From positions 80,705-144,704 of the forward strand of contig JALNYU010000010.1 of NCBI GenBank assembly GCA_023229645.1: DNA of 64,000 bases, in the 5' to 3' direction. The notes under the pieces were generated by a model. It saw nothing but the letters and a program-made list of their open reading frames with translations. It searched no databases and had not been told where the DNA came from. How positions within the stretch are numbered: position 1 is the first letter of the stretch; the number at the start of each line of letters is the position of its first letter. Made by a program: the position numbers and the translations under genes. Shown one piece after another: positions 34,089 through 43,382 of the stretch. This DNA is from Nevskia sp. (GTDB lineage: Bacteria > Pseudomonadota > Gammaproteobacteria > Nevskiales > Nevskiaceae).

Positions 34089-34907
34089 GTGCTACTGAAG
34101 CGCGTCATCACGGCGCTAATATTGTTGCCGCTGGTCCTCAGCGCAATTTTCTTCCTATCGACACCTGGGCTTTATGCGGCGTTTTCGCTGGCGGCTTTGA
34201 TCGGCGCCTGGGAGTGGACGGCGTTGATGGGCTTGCAGGCGCCGCAGCGCCGCTACGGCTACGTTGCGCTGGTCGCCGCAGCTTTGGCCGCGGCTTGGTT
34301 CGCGACGGTTGAATATCACGTTGGCAACTGGATCCTCGGCATCGGCGCATTGTGGTGGTTTCAGACGCTGAATTTTCTGCCGGGGTTTCCTGAGAACTTT
34401 GCGCGCAAGCCCTGGAGCACCATGAAGATGGGCACGGCGGGGCTGCTCATGTTGATGCCCGCTGTGCTGGGTTTAGCGACACTGCACGGTGGCCGTCACG
34501 GGATTGCACGGATTTTCTTTCTGTTCGCGCTCGTTTGGTTGACCGACATTGGCGCTTACTTCGTCGGCCGCGCATTTGGGCGCCGCAAGCTGGCGCCGAA
34601 CATCAGCCCAGGTAAGACGATTGAAGGCGCGCTCGGTGGCTTTCTTGCCGCCATTCCGGTTATTGCGACAGCCCCCTGGGTGTTCGGCTTCGGCCGCTTT
34701 GATTGGACGCCGCTAGTATTGCTCTGCGTCGTCGTCATTGTTGTCTCGATCCTTGGCGATCTGACGGAAAGCCTGTTCAAGCGGCTGCGCGGGGTTAAAG
34801 ATAGCGGTACTTTGCTACCCGGCCACGGCGGGGTGCTGGACCGCATCGACAGCTTGCTCGCTGCCGCGCCGGTCTTGGCGCTCGGCTTGGATTTATTCGG
34901 AATCTAA
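34089..34907 (+). CDS. cdsA: Phosphatidate cytidylyltransferase
   Basis: The product has 272 residues and starts at GTG. About seven membrane helices are followed by the signature KRLRGVKDSGTLLPGHGGVLDRIDSLLAAAP, with the conserved Lys-Asp and Asp pair, and upstream DIGAYFVGRAFGRRKLAPNISPGKTIEG. It converts phosphatidic acid and CTP to CDP-diacylglycerol in the inner membrane. In most gammaproteobacteria dxr comes next; here only a 70-bp gap separates cdsA from rseP. Confidence 0.96.
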   Translation: MLLKRVITALILLPLVLSAIFFLSTPGLYAAFSLAALIGAWEWTALMGLQAPQRRYGYVALVAAALAAAWFATVEYHVGNWILGIGALWWFQTLNFLPGFPENFARKPWSTMKMGTAGLLMLMPAVLGLATLHGGRHGIARIFFLFALVWLTDIGAYFVGRAFGRRKLAPNISPGKTIEGALGGFLAAIPVIATAPWVFGFGRFDWTPLVLLCVVVIVVSILGDLTESLFKRLRGVKDSGTLLPGHGGVLDRIDSLLAAAPVLALGLDLFGI

Positions 34908-34977
34908 GGCGATGGCGAACGCCGGGTCACTCTTTGTGGTCGAAGCCGCGCAGCCGGTTACGGCGGAGATCTAAATC

Positions 34978-36342
34978 ATGCTTGGAATTATCTGGACGCT
35001 GGTGTCGTTCATTGTCGCGATTAGCGTATTAGTCGCGTTTCACGAGTTCGGCCACTTTTGGGTTGCACGGCGCCTCGGTATTAAGGTTCTGCGCTTCTCG
35101 ATCGGCTTTGGTAAGCCGCTCTGGCGGCGTCGGGGGCGGGATGGCGTTGAATACGTCATCGCGTCGATCCCGCTGGGCGGCTACGTCAAAATGCTTGATG
35201 AGCGTGAAGGCCCGGTGGCCGAAGCGGAACTTTCGCAAGCATTTAATCGGCAATCGGTCTCGAAGCGAATCGCGGTGTTTTTCGCCGGGCCGGCATTTAA
35301 TTTCCTGCTGGCCGTTGTTTTTTATTGGGCGCTGTACATCGCCGGGATTCCCGGCCTTAAGCCTGTAATCGCCGAACCCGTTGCCGGCTCTATTGCCGCC
35401 GTTGCTGGCTTGCACGCCGGCGATCGGGTCAGCCAGCTTGGCACGGAGCCGGTGCCAACCTGGGCGGACTTACGGACGGGTTTGCTCGAAGCGGGTCTCG
35501 GCCATGCGCAACTGGCGATGACCGTGGTCGGACGCGATGGCGCTTCGCGCAGTCTGACCCTGGATTTATCGAATATTCCGCCTGATCCAGAGAAGTTATT
35601 TACAACGCTGGGGCTGCAACCCTACGTGCCCCCGATTCCGCCGGTGCTCGGGACTGTTTTGCCAGATAAGGCCGCTGCGCAGGCGGGTTTCATGGTCGGC
35701 GATCGCATCCTGGCTTTGGACGGCCTGCCGATGGCGTCGTTTCAGGAGATTCAGGCCTACGTCATCGCGCGGCCCGGCCACGTATTGAAAGCGGAGGTTC
35801 AGCGTGGCGAGCAGCGGATTGAGTTGAGCGCGATCATTGGCAGCGAGACGCAGAGCGGGCTCAACGTCGGCCGCTTGGGTGTTATGCCCCAAGAAATAGC
35901 GGCGAACGATGATTTATGGCAGGATTTGCGCGCTGAACAGCGGCTGGCACCCTGGGCTGCGGTGCCGGCGGCGCTGAATCAGACTTGGCAGATATCCGGT
36001 CTGACGCTGAAGCTGCTGTACCACATGGTGCGCGGCGAAGTTTCAGTGAAGAACGTCAGCGGACCGATACAGATCGCACAGGCTGCAGGCGCATCGGCCA
36101 GCGCTGGCCTCGGGGCGTTTGTCGGATTTATTGCGGTGATCAGTATCAGCATCGGCATTTTCAATTTATTGCCAATTCCGATTCTTGATGGCGGACAAAT
36201 CCTCTTTGGGTTGATTGAAGCGGCGAAAGGTTCGCCGTTGTCCGAACGTTTTCAGATTGCGGGCCAGCAGATTGGACTGACGCTATTGATGTTGCTGATG
36301 GGTCTGGCTTTTTACAACGACATAGTGCGGCAGCTCAGTTAG
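34978..36342 (+). CDS. rseP: Site-2 intramembrane zinc protease RseP
   Basis: The product has 454 residues. The zinc motif HEFGH is at residues 22-26 in the first membrane helix, with RRLGIKVLRFSIGFGKPL after it. Two PDZ-like domains are visible (IAEPVAGSIAAVAGLHAGDRV; LPDKAAAQAGFMVGDRILALDG). The third metal-ligand segment is NLLPIPILDGGQILFG near the C-terminus. It makes the second cut in anti-sigma factor RseA and clears signal-peptide remnants. It precedes bamA by 19 bp, its usual partner. Confidence 0.97.
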   Translation: MLGIIWTLVSFIVAISVLVAFHEFGHFWVARRLGIKVLRFSIGFGKPLWRRRGRDGVEYVIASIPLGGYVKMLDEREGPVAEAELSQAFNRQSVSKRIAVFFAGPAFNFLLAVVFYWALYIAGIPGLKPVIAEPVAGSIAAVAGLHAGDRVSQLGTEPVPTWADLRTGLLEAGLGHAQLAMTVVGRDGASRSLTLDLSNIPPDPEKLFTTLGLQPYVPPIPPVLGTVLPDKAAAQAGFMVGDRILALDGLPMASFQEIQAYVIARPGHVLKAEVQRGEQRIELSAIIGSETQSGLNVGRLGVMPQEIAANDDLWQDLRAEQRLAPWAAVPAALNQTWQISGLTLKLLYHMVRGEVSVKNVSGPIQIAQAAGASASAGLGAFVGFIAVISISIGIFNLLPIPILDGGQILFGLIEAAKGSPLSERFQIAGQQIGLTLLMLLMGLAFYNDIVRQLS

Positions 36343-36361
36343 AAAGACAGGCAAATCCGGA

Positions 36362-38674
36362 ATGGGTCTTAATCGGCAACAAAAGAAACGATGCGGCGCG
36401 CTGCTGACGCTGATGGCTGGCGTTGCGTTCCACAATTCAGCGTGGGCGTTCGAGTCGTTCACGATCGGTCAGATCCGGGCGGAAGGACTGCAGCGCCTTG
36501 AACTGGGCACGGTACTAACCTACTTGCCGCTGTCGATCGGGGATCAACTGACCGAGACCACGTCGCGACAAGCCATACGCAGCCTTTACAGCTCAGGCCT
36601 ATTCGCTGACGTGCAATTGGCGCGTGACGGCGACAACTTGATTATCAAGGTCAAAGAGCGCCCGGCGATCTCTAGTTTTAAAATCGAAGGCAACGAAAAA
36701 ATCGGCGGCGACGATCTCAATAAATCTTTGAAGGATGTTGGCTTAACCGAGGGCGAGCTTTTCAAGCGTGCACTGCTCGATGGCGTTGAGCAGGAATTGC
36801 AGCGCCAGTATTACGCGAACGGGTATTACGACGTTGCGATCGACACCAAAGTTAACGAGCTACCGAATAATCGGGTTGACCTCAACATTAAGGTGACTGA
36901 AGGCCCGATTACCAAGATTAAAGAGATCAATATCATCGGTAACAAGGCGTTCAAGCGCGATGTTTTGCTTGAGCAGCTGAAGCTGAAAAAGACCAATTGG
37001 ATCCCATTCCAGAAGTCGGATCGCTATTCGAAGCAGCAGCTGGGCGGCGATCTCGAAACGCTGACCTCGTACTACCAAGACCGGGGCTACCTTCAGTTCA
37101 ACGTGCCGTCGGTGCAGGTCGCGTTGTCGCCCGACAAGAAAGACATTTATGTCACCGTCGCAGTTGAAGAGGGCACGGTTTATAAGGTCAAGGATCATCG
37201 TTTTTCCGGCGAGATCATTCTTAACGAAAAATTTCTCGATGCGCTAACGAGTACGAAATCAGGTTCGATTTTCTCGCGCAAAGAGTCGACGGAAACCGGT
37301 AACCGTATCGAAGCGGCGCTATCGGATATCGGCTACGCGTTTGCCAAAGTAACGCCAGTGCCGGAAATCGACGAGCCGAACAAGCAAGTCAGCATCAATT
37401 ATTTTATCGAGCCTGGGAAGCGCGCCTATATTCGGCGCATCAACTTCGCGGGCCATACGGGCACTAACGACGAAGTGCTGCGGCGGGAAATGCGCCAGCT
37501 TGAAGCGGCGCCGTTTTCGAAGAGCGCGGTTGAACGCTCGCGCGTGCGTCTTGCCCGTCTGCCGTATATCGAGGAAGCCGAAGTCGAAACCAAGCCGGTG
37601 CCCGGAACAGACGATCTCGTCGATATCGAGTTTAAGGTGAAGGAGCGTGCGCCGGGGTCGATTCAGTTTGGCGTCGGTTACTCCGGCTCTCAGGGCTTCC
37701 TGATCAATGCCGCGGTAACCAACACCAATTTCCTCGGAACAGGGAACAGAGTTCAGCTTTCGGCCGATACCAGCGTCTTTACGCGTTCAGTCAACCTGAG
37801 TCTGACCAACCCTTACTTTACGCAAGACGGTATTAGTCAGACGGTGTCCGCGTTTTATCGGAAGTCGCAGAGCGTTATTCGTTTCAGCTCCGGGTTCGAT
37901 ACTAACGTTGTCGGCGGCGACTTAACTTACGGTATTCCGTTGTCGGAATTCACGTCGTTGCGTATCGGTGGCGGCGTTTCACAAACTGCAGTCAAGACTT
38001 TCCCCGGCGCTTCGTCGGACGAAATCTTAAACTTTGTTATTCGGAATGGAACCTCATTCAGCGAATTCCAATTGCGTACGGGTATCGTCCGCGATACGCG
38101 TAACCGCACGTTCTTTGCATCGAGTGGTTCGCTATCGCGCTTGAACTTGGATATCGCGGTTCCGGGCAGCGATTTAACGTTCTACAACGTCAATTTCACG
38201 CAAGAGCAGTATTTGCAGCTGCCGTTCCACTTCTTCTCGGTATCGAGCGCGACGCTGGGCTACGTCAATTCATACGGATCGACGAAAGACGTTCCGCCGT
38301 ATGAGAACTATTTCGCTGGCGGCGCGACGACCGTACGCGGTTATCGCGACGGTACGTTGGGGCCGCGTGACTTCCCGAACAACAACCCGTTCGGCGGTAA
38401 ATTGCGTACGACTGCGCAAACGGATCTCGTTATTCCGCTCCCGGTGGTCAGCGATAACAAGACAACGCGTGCCAGCCTCTTCTTCGACATCGGCAACGTG
38501 TATGCAAAGCCGCAGGATTTCAGTATTCAATCCTTGCGGCAGTCTGCCGGTGTGTCGTTTAGCTTCTTCACGCCGGTGCTTGGCTTGTTGACGTTGAGCT
38601 ACGCGATTCCGTTGAATGATCGCTTGGGTGATGAAACACAGGCCTTCCAGATTAACTTCGGAACAGGCTTCTAG
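36362..38674 (+). CDS. bamA: Outer-membrane protein assembly factor BamA
   Basis: The product has 770 residues. A signal peptide (ending ...NSAWA before FESFTIGQIRAEGLQRLELG) is followed by five POTRA domains and a 16-stranded barrel. The barrel's conserved VRGYRDGTLGP (the VRGF/Y loop motif) lies in APPENYFAGGATTVRGY-like context, and the protein ends with a typical terminal aromatic, FQINFGTGF. It inserts beta-barrel proteins into the outer membrane. bamD is encoded about 19 kb downstream. skp follows. Confidence 0.97.
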   Translation: MGLNRQQKKRCGALLTLMAGVAFHNSAWAFESFTIGQIRAEGLQRLELGTVLTYLPLSIGDQLTETTSRQAIRSLYSSGLFADVQLARDGDNLIIKVKERPAISSFKIEGNEKIGGDDLNKSLKDVGLTEGELFKRALLDGVEQELQRQYYANGYYDVAIDTKVNELPNNRVDLNIKVTEGPITKIKEINIIGNKAFKRDVLLEQLKLKKTNWIPFQKSDRYSKQQLGGDLETLTSYYQDRGYLQFNVPSVQVALSPDKKDIYVTVAVEEGTVYKVKDHRFSGEIILNEKFLDALTSTKSGSIFSRKESTETGNRIEAALSDIGYAFAKVTPVPEIDEPNKQVSINYFIEPGKRAYIRRINFAGHTGTNDEVLRREMRQLEAAPFSKSAVERSRVRLARLPYIEEAEVETKPVPGTDDLVDIEFKVKERAPGSIQFGVGYSGSQGFLINAAVTNTNFLGTGNRVQLSADTSVFTRSVNLSLTNPYFTQDGISQTVSAFYRKSQSVIRFSSGFDTNVVGGDLTYGIPLSEFTSLRIGGGVSQTAVKTFPGASSDEILNFVIRNGTSFSEFQLRTGIVRDTRNRTFFASSGSLSRLNLDIAVPGSDLTFYNVNFTQEQYLQLPFHFFSVSSATLGYVNSYGSTKDVPPYENYFAGGATTVRGYRDGTLGPRDFPNNNPFGGKLRTTAQTDLVIPLPVVSDNKTTRASLFFDIGNVYAKPQDFSIQSLRQSAGVSFSFFTPVLGLLTLSYAIPLNDRLGDETQAFQINFGTGF

Positions 38675-38732
38675 CCTCGTTTCCAATCCCACTTTTCCGC
38701 TGCATTTCTGATTTGATTAGAGAGAGATCGAC

Positions 38733-39260
38733 ATGATGTATCAACGTATTTTTGCAAGCTTGAGTCTGGCTGTGGCCGCGCTGTTTGTGGTGGCGCCGAA
38801 TGCCGCGATGGCCGATACCAAGATTGCTGTCATCCGCTTTGACGATGCCGTGCGTGCATCGCCGCAGTACAAAGTGGCGGATCAAAAGATGTCGACCGAG
38901 TTTACCAAGCGTAAGACCGACCTCGAAACGCAGAGCAAGCAGTTTGACGAAGACGTCAAGAAATTTAACCGTGACCGCGACATCCTGAGCCCGGATGCGC
39001 GTAGCAAAACGGAAAAGGATTTAAGCGTACGTCAGGTCGATCTGAATCAGGCCGGCCGCAAGTTCCAGGAAGATGCCGCGGCGCGGCAGCGTGATCTGAC
39101 CAACGAAGTCGTTGGCAAGGTGCGTGACGCCATCGTTACTGTCGCCAAGGAAAAAGGCTATGACATCGTAATCCAGGATCCGATTTACTCGGCCAGCACG
39201 ATCGACATCACCGATGAAGTGCTGAAGCGTTTGACCAGCAGCGCGCCGGCGGCGAAGTAA
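38733..39260 (+). CDS. skp: Periplasmic chaperone Skp/OmpH
   Basis: The product has 175 residues. A signal peptide (SLSLAVAALFVVAPNAAMA) is followed by ADTKIAVIRFDDAVRASPQYKVADQKMSTEF and a long charged alpha-helical arm (FTKRKTDLETQSKQFDEDVKK...), then the C-terminal VVGKVRDAIVTVAKEKGYDIVIQ. This is the usual trimeric jellyfish-shaped chaperone for unfolded outer-membrane proteins. Two adjacent ATGs at 38733 and 38736 could serve as the start. A hairpin lies between it and lpxD. Confidence 0.94.
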   Translation: MMYQRIFASLSLAVAALFVVAPNAAMADTKIAVIRFDDAVRASPQYKVADQKMSTEFTKRKTDLETQSKQFDEDVKKFNRDRDILSPDARSKTEKDLSVRQVDLNQAGRKFQEDAAARQRDLTNEVVGKVRDAIVTVAKEKGYDIVIQDPIYSASTIDITDEVLKRLTSSAPAAK

Positions 39261-39271
39261 AAACACCACAG

Positions 39272-39303
39272 CCTCTCAGCTCGGGATGTCCGCAGCTGAG
39301 AGG
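39272..39303 (+). promoter_or_regulatory. Hairpin between skp and lpxD
   Basis: CCTCTCAGCT (39272-39281) and AGCTGAGAGG (39294-39303) form a perfect 10-bp stem with a 12-nt loop, 14 nt before the lpxD start and without a T-run. It may protect the skp message or reduce readthrough, and it could also affect access to the lpxD start. Confidence 0.5.
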
Positions 39304-39316
39304 CAATGGACGGTTT

Positions 39317-40390
39317 ATGCAAACGGCAGTCGTGACTTTTACGCTGGCTGAACTCGCCGAGCAGCACGGGTTGACGTTGCGTGGCGACCCGCACACCGTA
39401 ATCTCGGGCGTTTGCGCTTTGCTGCCTGGGCAAGCCGGCAAGCTCAGCTTCTGCGGCGAGTCGCGGTTGCGATCGCAACTCTCTTTAACGCAGGCCGCCG
39501 CTGTGATTTTGGCGGCACGCGAAGCCGATCAGTACGACGGCAACGCGTTGATTGCCGCTGAGCCGGCGCTCGCGTTTGCAAAAATTGCGCAGGGGTTCGA
39601 TCGCAGCAAAGAATTCACGGCGGGTATCGATAGCAGAGCCGCGGTTGCCGCGAGTGCCGTGCTCGGCGAAGGCTGCGGCATTGGCCCCGGCGCGGTCATC
39701 GAGGCTGATGCCGTTATCGGCGCGGGCAGCTATATCGGCCCCAACTGCGTCGTTCGGCGCGGCGCACGCATCGGTGCCAGAAGCCGTTTAGAAGCCAATG
39801 TGTATATCGGCCCGGACTGCGAACTCGGCGCGCGCGCCTTGGTTCTGCCTGGTGCTGTTGTTGGCGGTCGCGGTTTTGGCCTGGTGCCGAGTGCGAGCGG
39901 CTGGATTGAAATGCCGCAATTAGGCCGCGTGATCGTCGGTGATGACGTTGAGATCGGCGCACAAACTAGCATTGATCGCGGTGCATTAGACGACACCGTG
40001 ATCGAAGACGGCGTTAAGCTCGATAATCAAATTCAAATCGCGCACAACTGCAGAATTGGTGCGCATACTGCGATTGCGGCCTGTGTCGGTATCGCGGGCA
40101 GTACGCGCATCGGCAGCCGATGCATGATCGGCGGCGCAACCGTGATTGCTGGGCATATAACGATCGCCGACAACGTTATGTTGCTTGGCATGGCGATGGT
40201 GACAAAATCAATTGCCGTAGCCGGCGTTTACGGATCGGGCCTGCCGGCAATGCCGGCGCGGGATTGGCGAAAACAGGTTGCACGCGTGCGGCGGCTGGAT
40301 CGTGTCGACGAACGCTTGCAATCGATTGAGGAAACCTTGCGGCTGACGCCGCAGACGGGAGAAGGAAACGGTGAGCAAGACGATTTTTGA
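39317..40390 (+). CDS. lpxD: UDP-3-O-acylglucosamine N-acyltransferase
   Basis: The product has 357 residues. The N-terminal uridine-binding domain (TLAELAEQHGLTLRGDPHTVISGVCAL) precedes a left-handed beta-helix of hexapeptide repeats (IGPGAVIEADAVIGAGSYIGPNCVVRRGARIGARSRLEANVYIG) and the conserved IPQLG-like EMPQLGRVIVGDDVEIGAQTSIDRGALDDTVIEDG, with the catalytic His in IAHNCRIG. It adds the second hydroxy-acyl chain in lipid A synthesis. Its last 20 bases overlap the fabZ start. Confidence 0.96.
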   Translation: MQTAVVTFTLAELAEQHGLTLRGDPHTVISGVCALLPGQAGKLSFCGESRLRSQLSLTQAAAVILAAREADQYDGNALIAAEPALAFAKIAQGFDRSKEFTAGIDSRAAVAASAVLGEGCGIGPGAVIEADAVIGAGSYIGPNCVVRRGARIGARSRLEANVYIGPDCELGARALVLPGAVVGGRGFGLVPSASGWIEMPQLGRVIVGDDVEIGAQTSIDRGALDDTVIEDGVKLDNQIQIAHNCRIGAHTAIAACVGIAGSTRIGSRCMIGGATVIAGHITIADNVMLLGMAMVTKSIAVAGVYGSGLPAMPARDWRKQVARVRRLDRVDERLQSIEETLRLTPQTGEGNGEQDDF

Positions 40391-40859
40391 TATTCGCGAC
40401 ATCATGAGCATGCTGGCGCATCGCTATCCGTTTTTATTGGTCGACCGGATTGTCGCCTATGAAAAAGGCAAGTCGCTGACGGCGATTAAAAATGTCACGT
40501 ACAACGAGCAGTTCTTCACCGGTCACTTCCCGGAACTGCCAACGATGCCGGGCGTGCTGATCATCGAAGCATTGGCGCAAGCCTGTGGCCTGCTGACGGC
40601 GCTGGATACCGGCATTCGTCCCGAATCGGGCGTGATTTTCTACTTCGCGGGGATCGAGCACGCCCGCTTTAAGCGCATCGTAATTCCCGGCGATCAGCTA
40701 CGGTTTGAAGTCGAGATCGACAAGGTTAAGCGCAACGTTTGGCGGTTCAAAGCCAAGGCGATGGTTGAGACCGAACTCGCTTGCGAAGCCGAACTGATGT
40801 GCGCGCTGAAAGACGCATCACGGCCAGCAGCTGCGGCGCCGGAGAACGCCGAGGCATGA
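40371..40859 (+). CDS. fabZ: 3-hydroxyacyl-ACP dehydratase
   Basis: The product has 162 residues and starts at GTG, inside the end of lpxD. The catalytic His region is MLAHRYPFLLVDRI and the catalytic Glu region is FPELPTMPGVLIIEALAQACG. The C-terminal VWRFKAKAMVETELACEAELMCAL is typical. It dehydrates 3-hydroxyacyl-ACP in fatty-acid elongation and competes with the Lpx enzymes for 3-hydroxymyristoyl-ACP, which explains its place between lpxD and lpxA. Confidence 0.96.
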   Translation: MSKTIFDIRDIMSMLAHRYPFLLVDRIVAYEKGKSLTAIKNVTYNEQFFTGHFPELPTMPGVLIIEALAQACGLLTALDTGIRPESGVIFYFAGIEHARFKRIVIPGDQLRFEVEIDKVKRNVWRFKAKAMVETELACEAELMCALKDASRPAAAAPENAEA

Positions 40860-41659
40860 GCGCGGCGCAGCCGTTGATTCATCCGACTGCGATTATCGAC
40901 CCAGCGGCGCGGCTGCATGCGACGGTCTCGGTCGGGCCGTACAGCATCGTCGGCGCCGACGTCGAAATTGGTGAGCACACCGTCGTCGGGCCGCACGTGG
41001 TGTTAAGTGGCCCGCTGCGCATCGGCGTACGCAACCGGATCTACCAATTCTCCAGTCTCGGCGAACTCTCGCAAGACAAGAGCGCGAAAGCAGAAGATCC
41101 AACCAGCGTCGAAATCGGCGACGACAACACGATTCGCGAGTACGTCACGATCCAACGCGGGACCTTAAAATCGCTGGCAGAGACTGGCGGCGTGACGCGC
41201 GTCGGCAACGGCAACTGGATCATGGCGAACGTGCACATTGCGCACGATTGCTTGGTCGGCGACGAAAACATCCTCGCCAACGGCGTGACGATGGCAGGCC
41301 ACGTCACGATTGAAGACTATGTCGGTCTCGGTGGTTTTACCTTGATCCATCAGTTTTGCCGGGTCGGCGCCTATAGCTTTACCGGCGGCGGCAGCGTGAT
41401 TCTGCGTGACGTGCTGCCGTTCCTGATGGCGGAAGGACATCCATCGCGGCCTCGCGGCATCAATAGCGAAGGCCTGAAGCGCCGCGGTTTTAGCGATGAC
41501 GAAATCAGCGTAATCCGCGATGCCTACAAGCTCATTTTTGTTTCTGGCGCACTGATGCCGGAAATCAAGATCCGCCTCGCGGAGATGGCGCAGACGTCAC
41601 CCCATTGCCACCGGATGCTGGCGTTTATCGAAAACTCCAAGCGTTCGTTGATGCGCTGA
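40856..41659 (+). CDS. lpxA: UDP-N-acetylglucosamine acyltransferase
   Basis: The product has 267 residues from the ATG at 40856, which overlaps the fabZ stop by four bases. The beta-helix starts LIHPTAIIDPAARLHATVSVGPYSIVGADVEIGEHTVVGPHVVL. The catalytic His lies in MANVHIAHDCLVGDENILANG, and GGFTLIHQFCRVGAYSFTGGGS is conserved. The C-terminal helices begin NSEGLKRRGFS. It carries out the first step of lipid A synthesis. lpxB starts on its stop codon. Confidence 0.96.
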   Translation: MSAAQPLIHPTAIIDPAARLHATVSVGPYSIVGADVEIGEHTVVGPHVVLSGPLRIGVRNRIYQFSSLGELSQDKSAKAEDPTSVEIGDDNTIREYVTIQRGTLKSLAETGGVTRVGNGNWIMANVHIAHDCLVGDENILANGVTMAGHVTIEDYVGLGGFTLIHQFCRVGAYSFTGGGSVILRDVLPFLMAEGHPSRPRGINSEGLKRRGFSDDEISVIRDAYKLIFVSGALMPEIKIRLAEMAQTSPHCHRMLAFIENSKRSLMR

Positions 41660-42798
41660 TGCGCTTCGCATTGATCGCCGGAGAAGCGTCAGGCGATCTG
41701 CTCGGCGCGGCGCTGATCGCAGCGTTAAGACAGCGGTTTCCTGACGCGCAGTTTGTTGGCCTCGCCGGGCCGCGTATGCGGGCTGCGGGCTGCGAAGCGC
41801 TCGGCGGGATTGAGCAGCTTTCGGTGATGGGCATCGGCGAAGTTTTGCCGAAGCTACCGGCGATACTGCGGCTGCGGCGGTTTCTATACCGAACACTGCG
41901 CGCGCAGCGCCCGGATTGCGTGATCGGCATCGACGCGCCGGATTTTAATCTTGGCCTTGAGCGCCAGCTTCGCCAGCACGGCATTCCAACGGTGCACATG
42001 GTCAGCCCGACGATCTGGGCCTGGCGCCAGGGGCGGGTGAAGAAAATCGCGCAGGCCGCTGATCTCGTCCTGTGTCTGTTCCCGTTTGAGCCGCAGTTCT
42101 ACGCCGGTCACGGCGTTGATGCCCGCTACATTGGCCATCCGCTCGCCGAGGAATTGGCGGCGCCGATTGCCCGTGAAGCCGCCCGCGCGCAACTCGGATT
42201 GCCGATGAATGGACCTTGCGTTGCGGTGCTTCCGGGAAGCCGCGGCGTTGAGTTGAAATATCTCGCGGCGTCCTTTGCAGCAACGGCTGCGTGGCTGGCG
42301 AATCGAGTTGAAAACATCTGTTTTGTTACCCCAATCGCCAAGCCGAGCTTGCGCGCGGTGATGGCGCAGGCGATGGCCGAACACGCGCCGGGGCTACGCT
42401 GGCAGCTCTGCGAAGGGCAATCCCGTGCCGCCATGCGGGCTGCCGACGCGGTGCTGTTAGCGTCAGGTACGGCAACTTTGGAATGCTTGCTGCTGGATCG
42501 GCCGATGGTGGTCGGGTATCGGTTATCGGCCTTTACCGCTTGGCTGCTTGGCACTGTAGGTATGCTCAAAATCCGCAAGGTGAGTCTGCCCAATCTGCTA
42601 TCGGCAGAACCGGTGGTGCCTGAGTTTCTGCAGGATGCGGTAACGGCAGAGAATTTAGGGCCGGCTGTGTTGGCGCTGCTGACCGACCCCGCTGCGCGGC
42701 AGCGGCAGCTCGCCCAATTTGGCGCGGTGCGTACCGAGCTTAAGCGTGACGCGGCAGAAAATGCCGCAGCGGCGATTGCCCAGTTGCTCGGCCGATGA
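41659..42798 (+). CDS. lpxB: Lipid-A-disaccharide synthase
   Basis: The product has 379 residues. MRFALIAGEASGDLLGAALIAAL, VVGLAGPRM-like FVGLAGPRMRAAGCEALGGIEQLSVMGIGEVLPKL, IGIDAPDFNLGLE and HMVSPTIWAWRQGRVKKIAQAADLVLCLFPFEPQFY are the GT19 hallmarks. GSRGVELKYL and LASGTATLECLLLDRPMVVGYR sit in the nucleotide-sugar domain. It is a membrane-associated enzyme that condenses UDP-diacylglucosamine with lipid X. It overlaps lpxA by one base and rnhB by four. Confidence 0.96.
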   Translation: MRFALIAGEASGDLLGAALIAALRQRFPDAQFVGLAGPRMRAAGCEALGGIEQLSVMGIGEVLPKLPAILRLRRFLYRTLRAQRPDCVIGIDAPDFNLGLERQLRQHGIPTVHMVSPTIWAWRQGRVKKIAQAADLVLCLFPFEPQFYAGHGVDARYIGHPLAEELAAPIAREAARAQLGLPMNGPCVAVLPGSRGVELKYLAASFAATAAWLANRVENICFVTPIAKPSLRAVMAQAMAEHAPGLRWQLCEGQSRAAMRAADAVLLASGTATLECLLLDRPMVVGYRLSAFTAWLLGTVGMLKIRKVSLPNLLSAEPVVPEFLQDAVTAENLGPAVLALLTDPAARQRQLAQFGAVRTELKRDAAENAAAAIAQLLGR

Positions 42799-43382
42799 AC
42801 GCAGGGGCTGACGTGCGGATCGCCGGTATCGACGAAGTCGGCCGCGGCTGTTTGGCTGGGCCGGTGTATGCGGCGGCGGTGATATTGCCGCCAGACCACG
42901 GTTTGATCGGCCTGCGTGATTCCAAACGCCTCTCCGCGGCGCAGCGCGAGCGCCTGGCAACGCAGATCCGGGCGACGGGTTTCGATTACGCAATCGGCAT
43001 CGCAACCGTTGCCGAGATCGATGCGGTGAATATCCTGCAAGCGACCTTGCTGGCGATGCAGCGCGCCGTCGCCGCGCTGCGCCAAGCGCCGACACAGTGT
43101 TTGATTGACGGTAACCGCGGGCCACAACTCGATTACCCGACGCAGACGATCATCGGTGGCGACGACAGCGTCGAAGCGATTATGGCGGCGTCGATCATCG
43201 CAAAAGTTGCGCGAGACGCTGAGTTATCACGGCTAGACCAGCAATATCCCGGCTACGGCATGGCGCAACACAAGGGCTACGGTACGCCGCTGCACCTTGC
43301 AGCGCTGCAGCGGCTCGGCCCCGCACCGATTCATCGGCTAAGCTTCGCCCCCTGCGCGGCCGCTGCCAGAAACACAGCCTAA
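42795..43382 (+). CDS. rnhB: Ribonuclease HII
   Basis: The product has 195 residues. RIAGIDEVGRGCLAGPVYAAAVIL carries the first catalytic Asp and Glu and the GRG motif. LRDSKRLSAAQRERL, IDGNRGPQLDYPTQTIIGGDDSVEAIMAASIIAKVARD and YPGYGMAQHKGYGTPLH complete the type II signature. It removes ribonucleotides misincorporated into DNA. Its start overlaps the lpxB stop. The 159 bp after it show no terminator. Confidence 0.96.
   Translation: MNAGADVRIAGIDEVGRGCLAGPVYAAAVILPPDHGLIGLRDSKRLSAAQRERLATQIRATGFDYAIGIATVAEIDAVNILQATLLAMQRAVAALRQAPTQCLIDGNRGPQLDYPTQTIIGGDDSVEAIMAASIIAKVARDAELSRLDQQYPGYGMAQHKGYGTPLHLAALQRLGPAPIHRLSFAPCAAAARNTA

Noticed and set aside
34912..34974. A 20-codon reading frame (MANAGSLFVV...) between cdsA and rseP
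   Set aside because: Considered as a dxr remnant or small protein, but it shows no similarity to Dxr that I can defend, and nothing else supports it.
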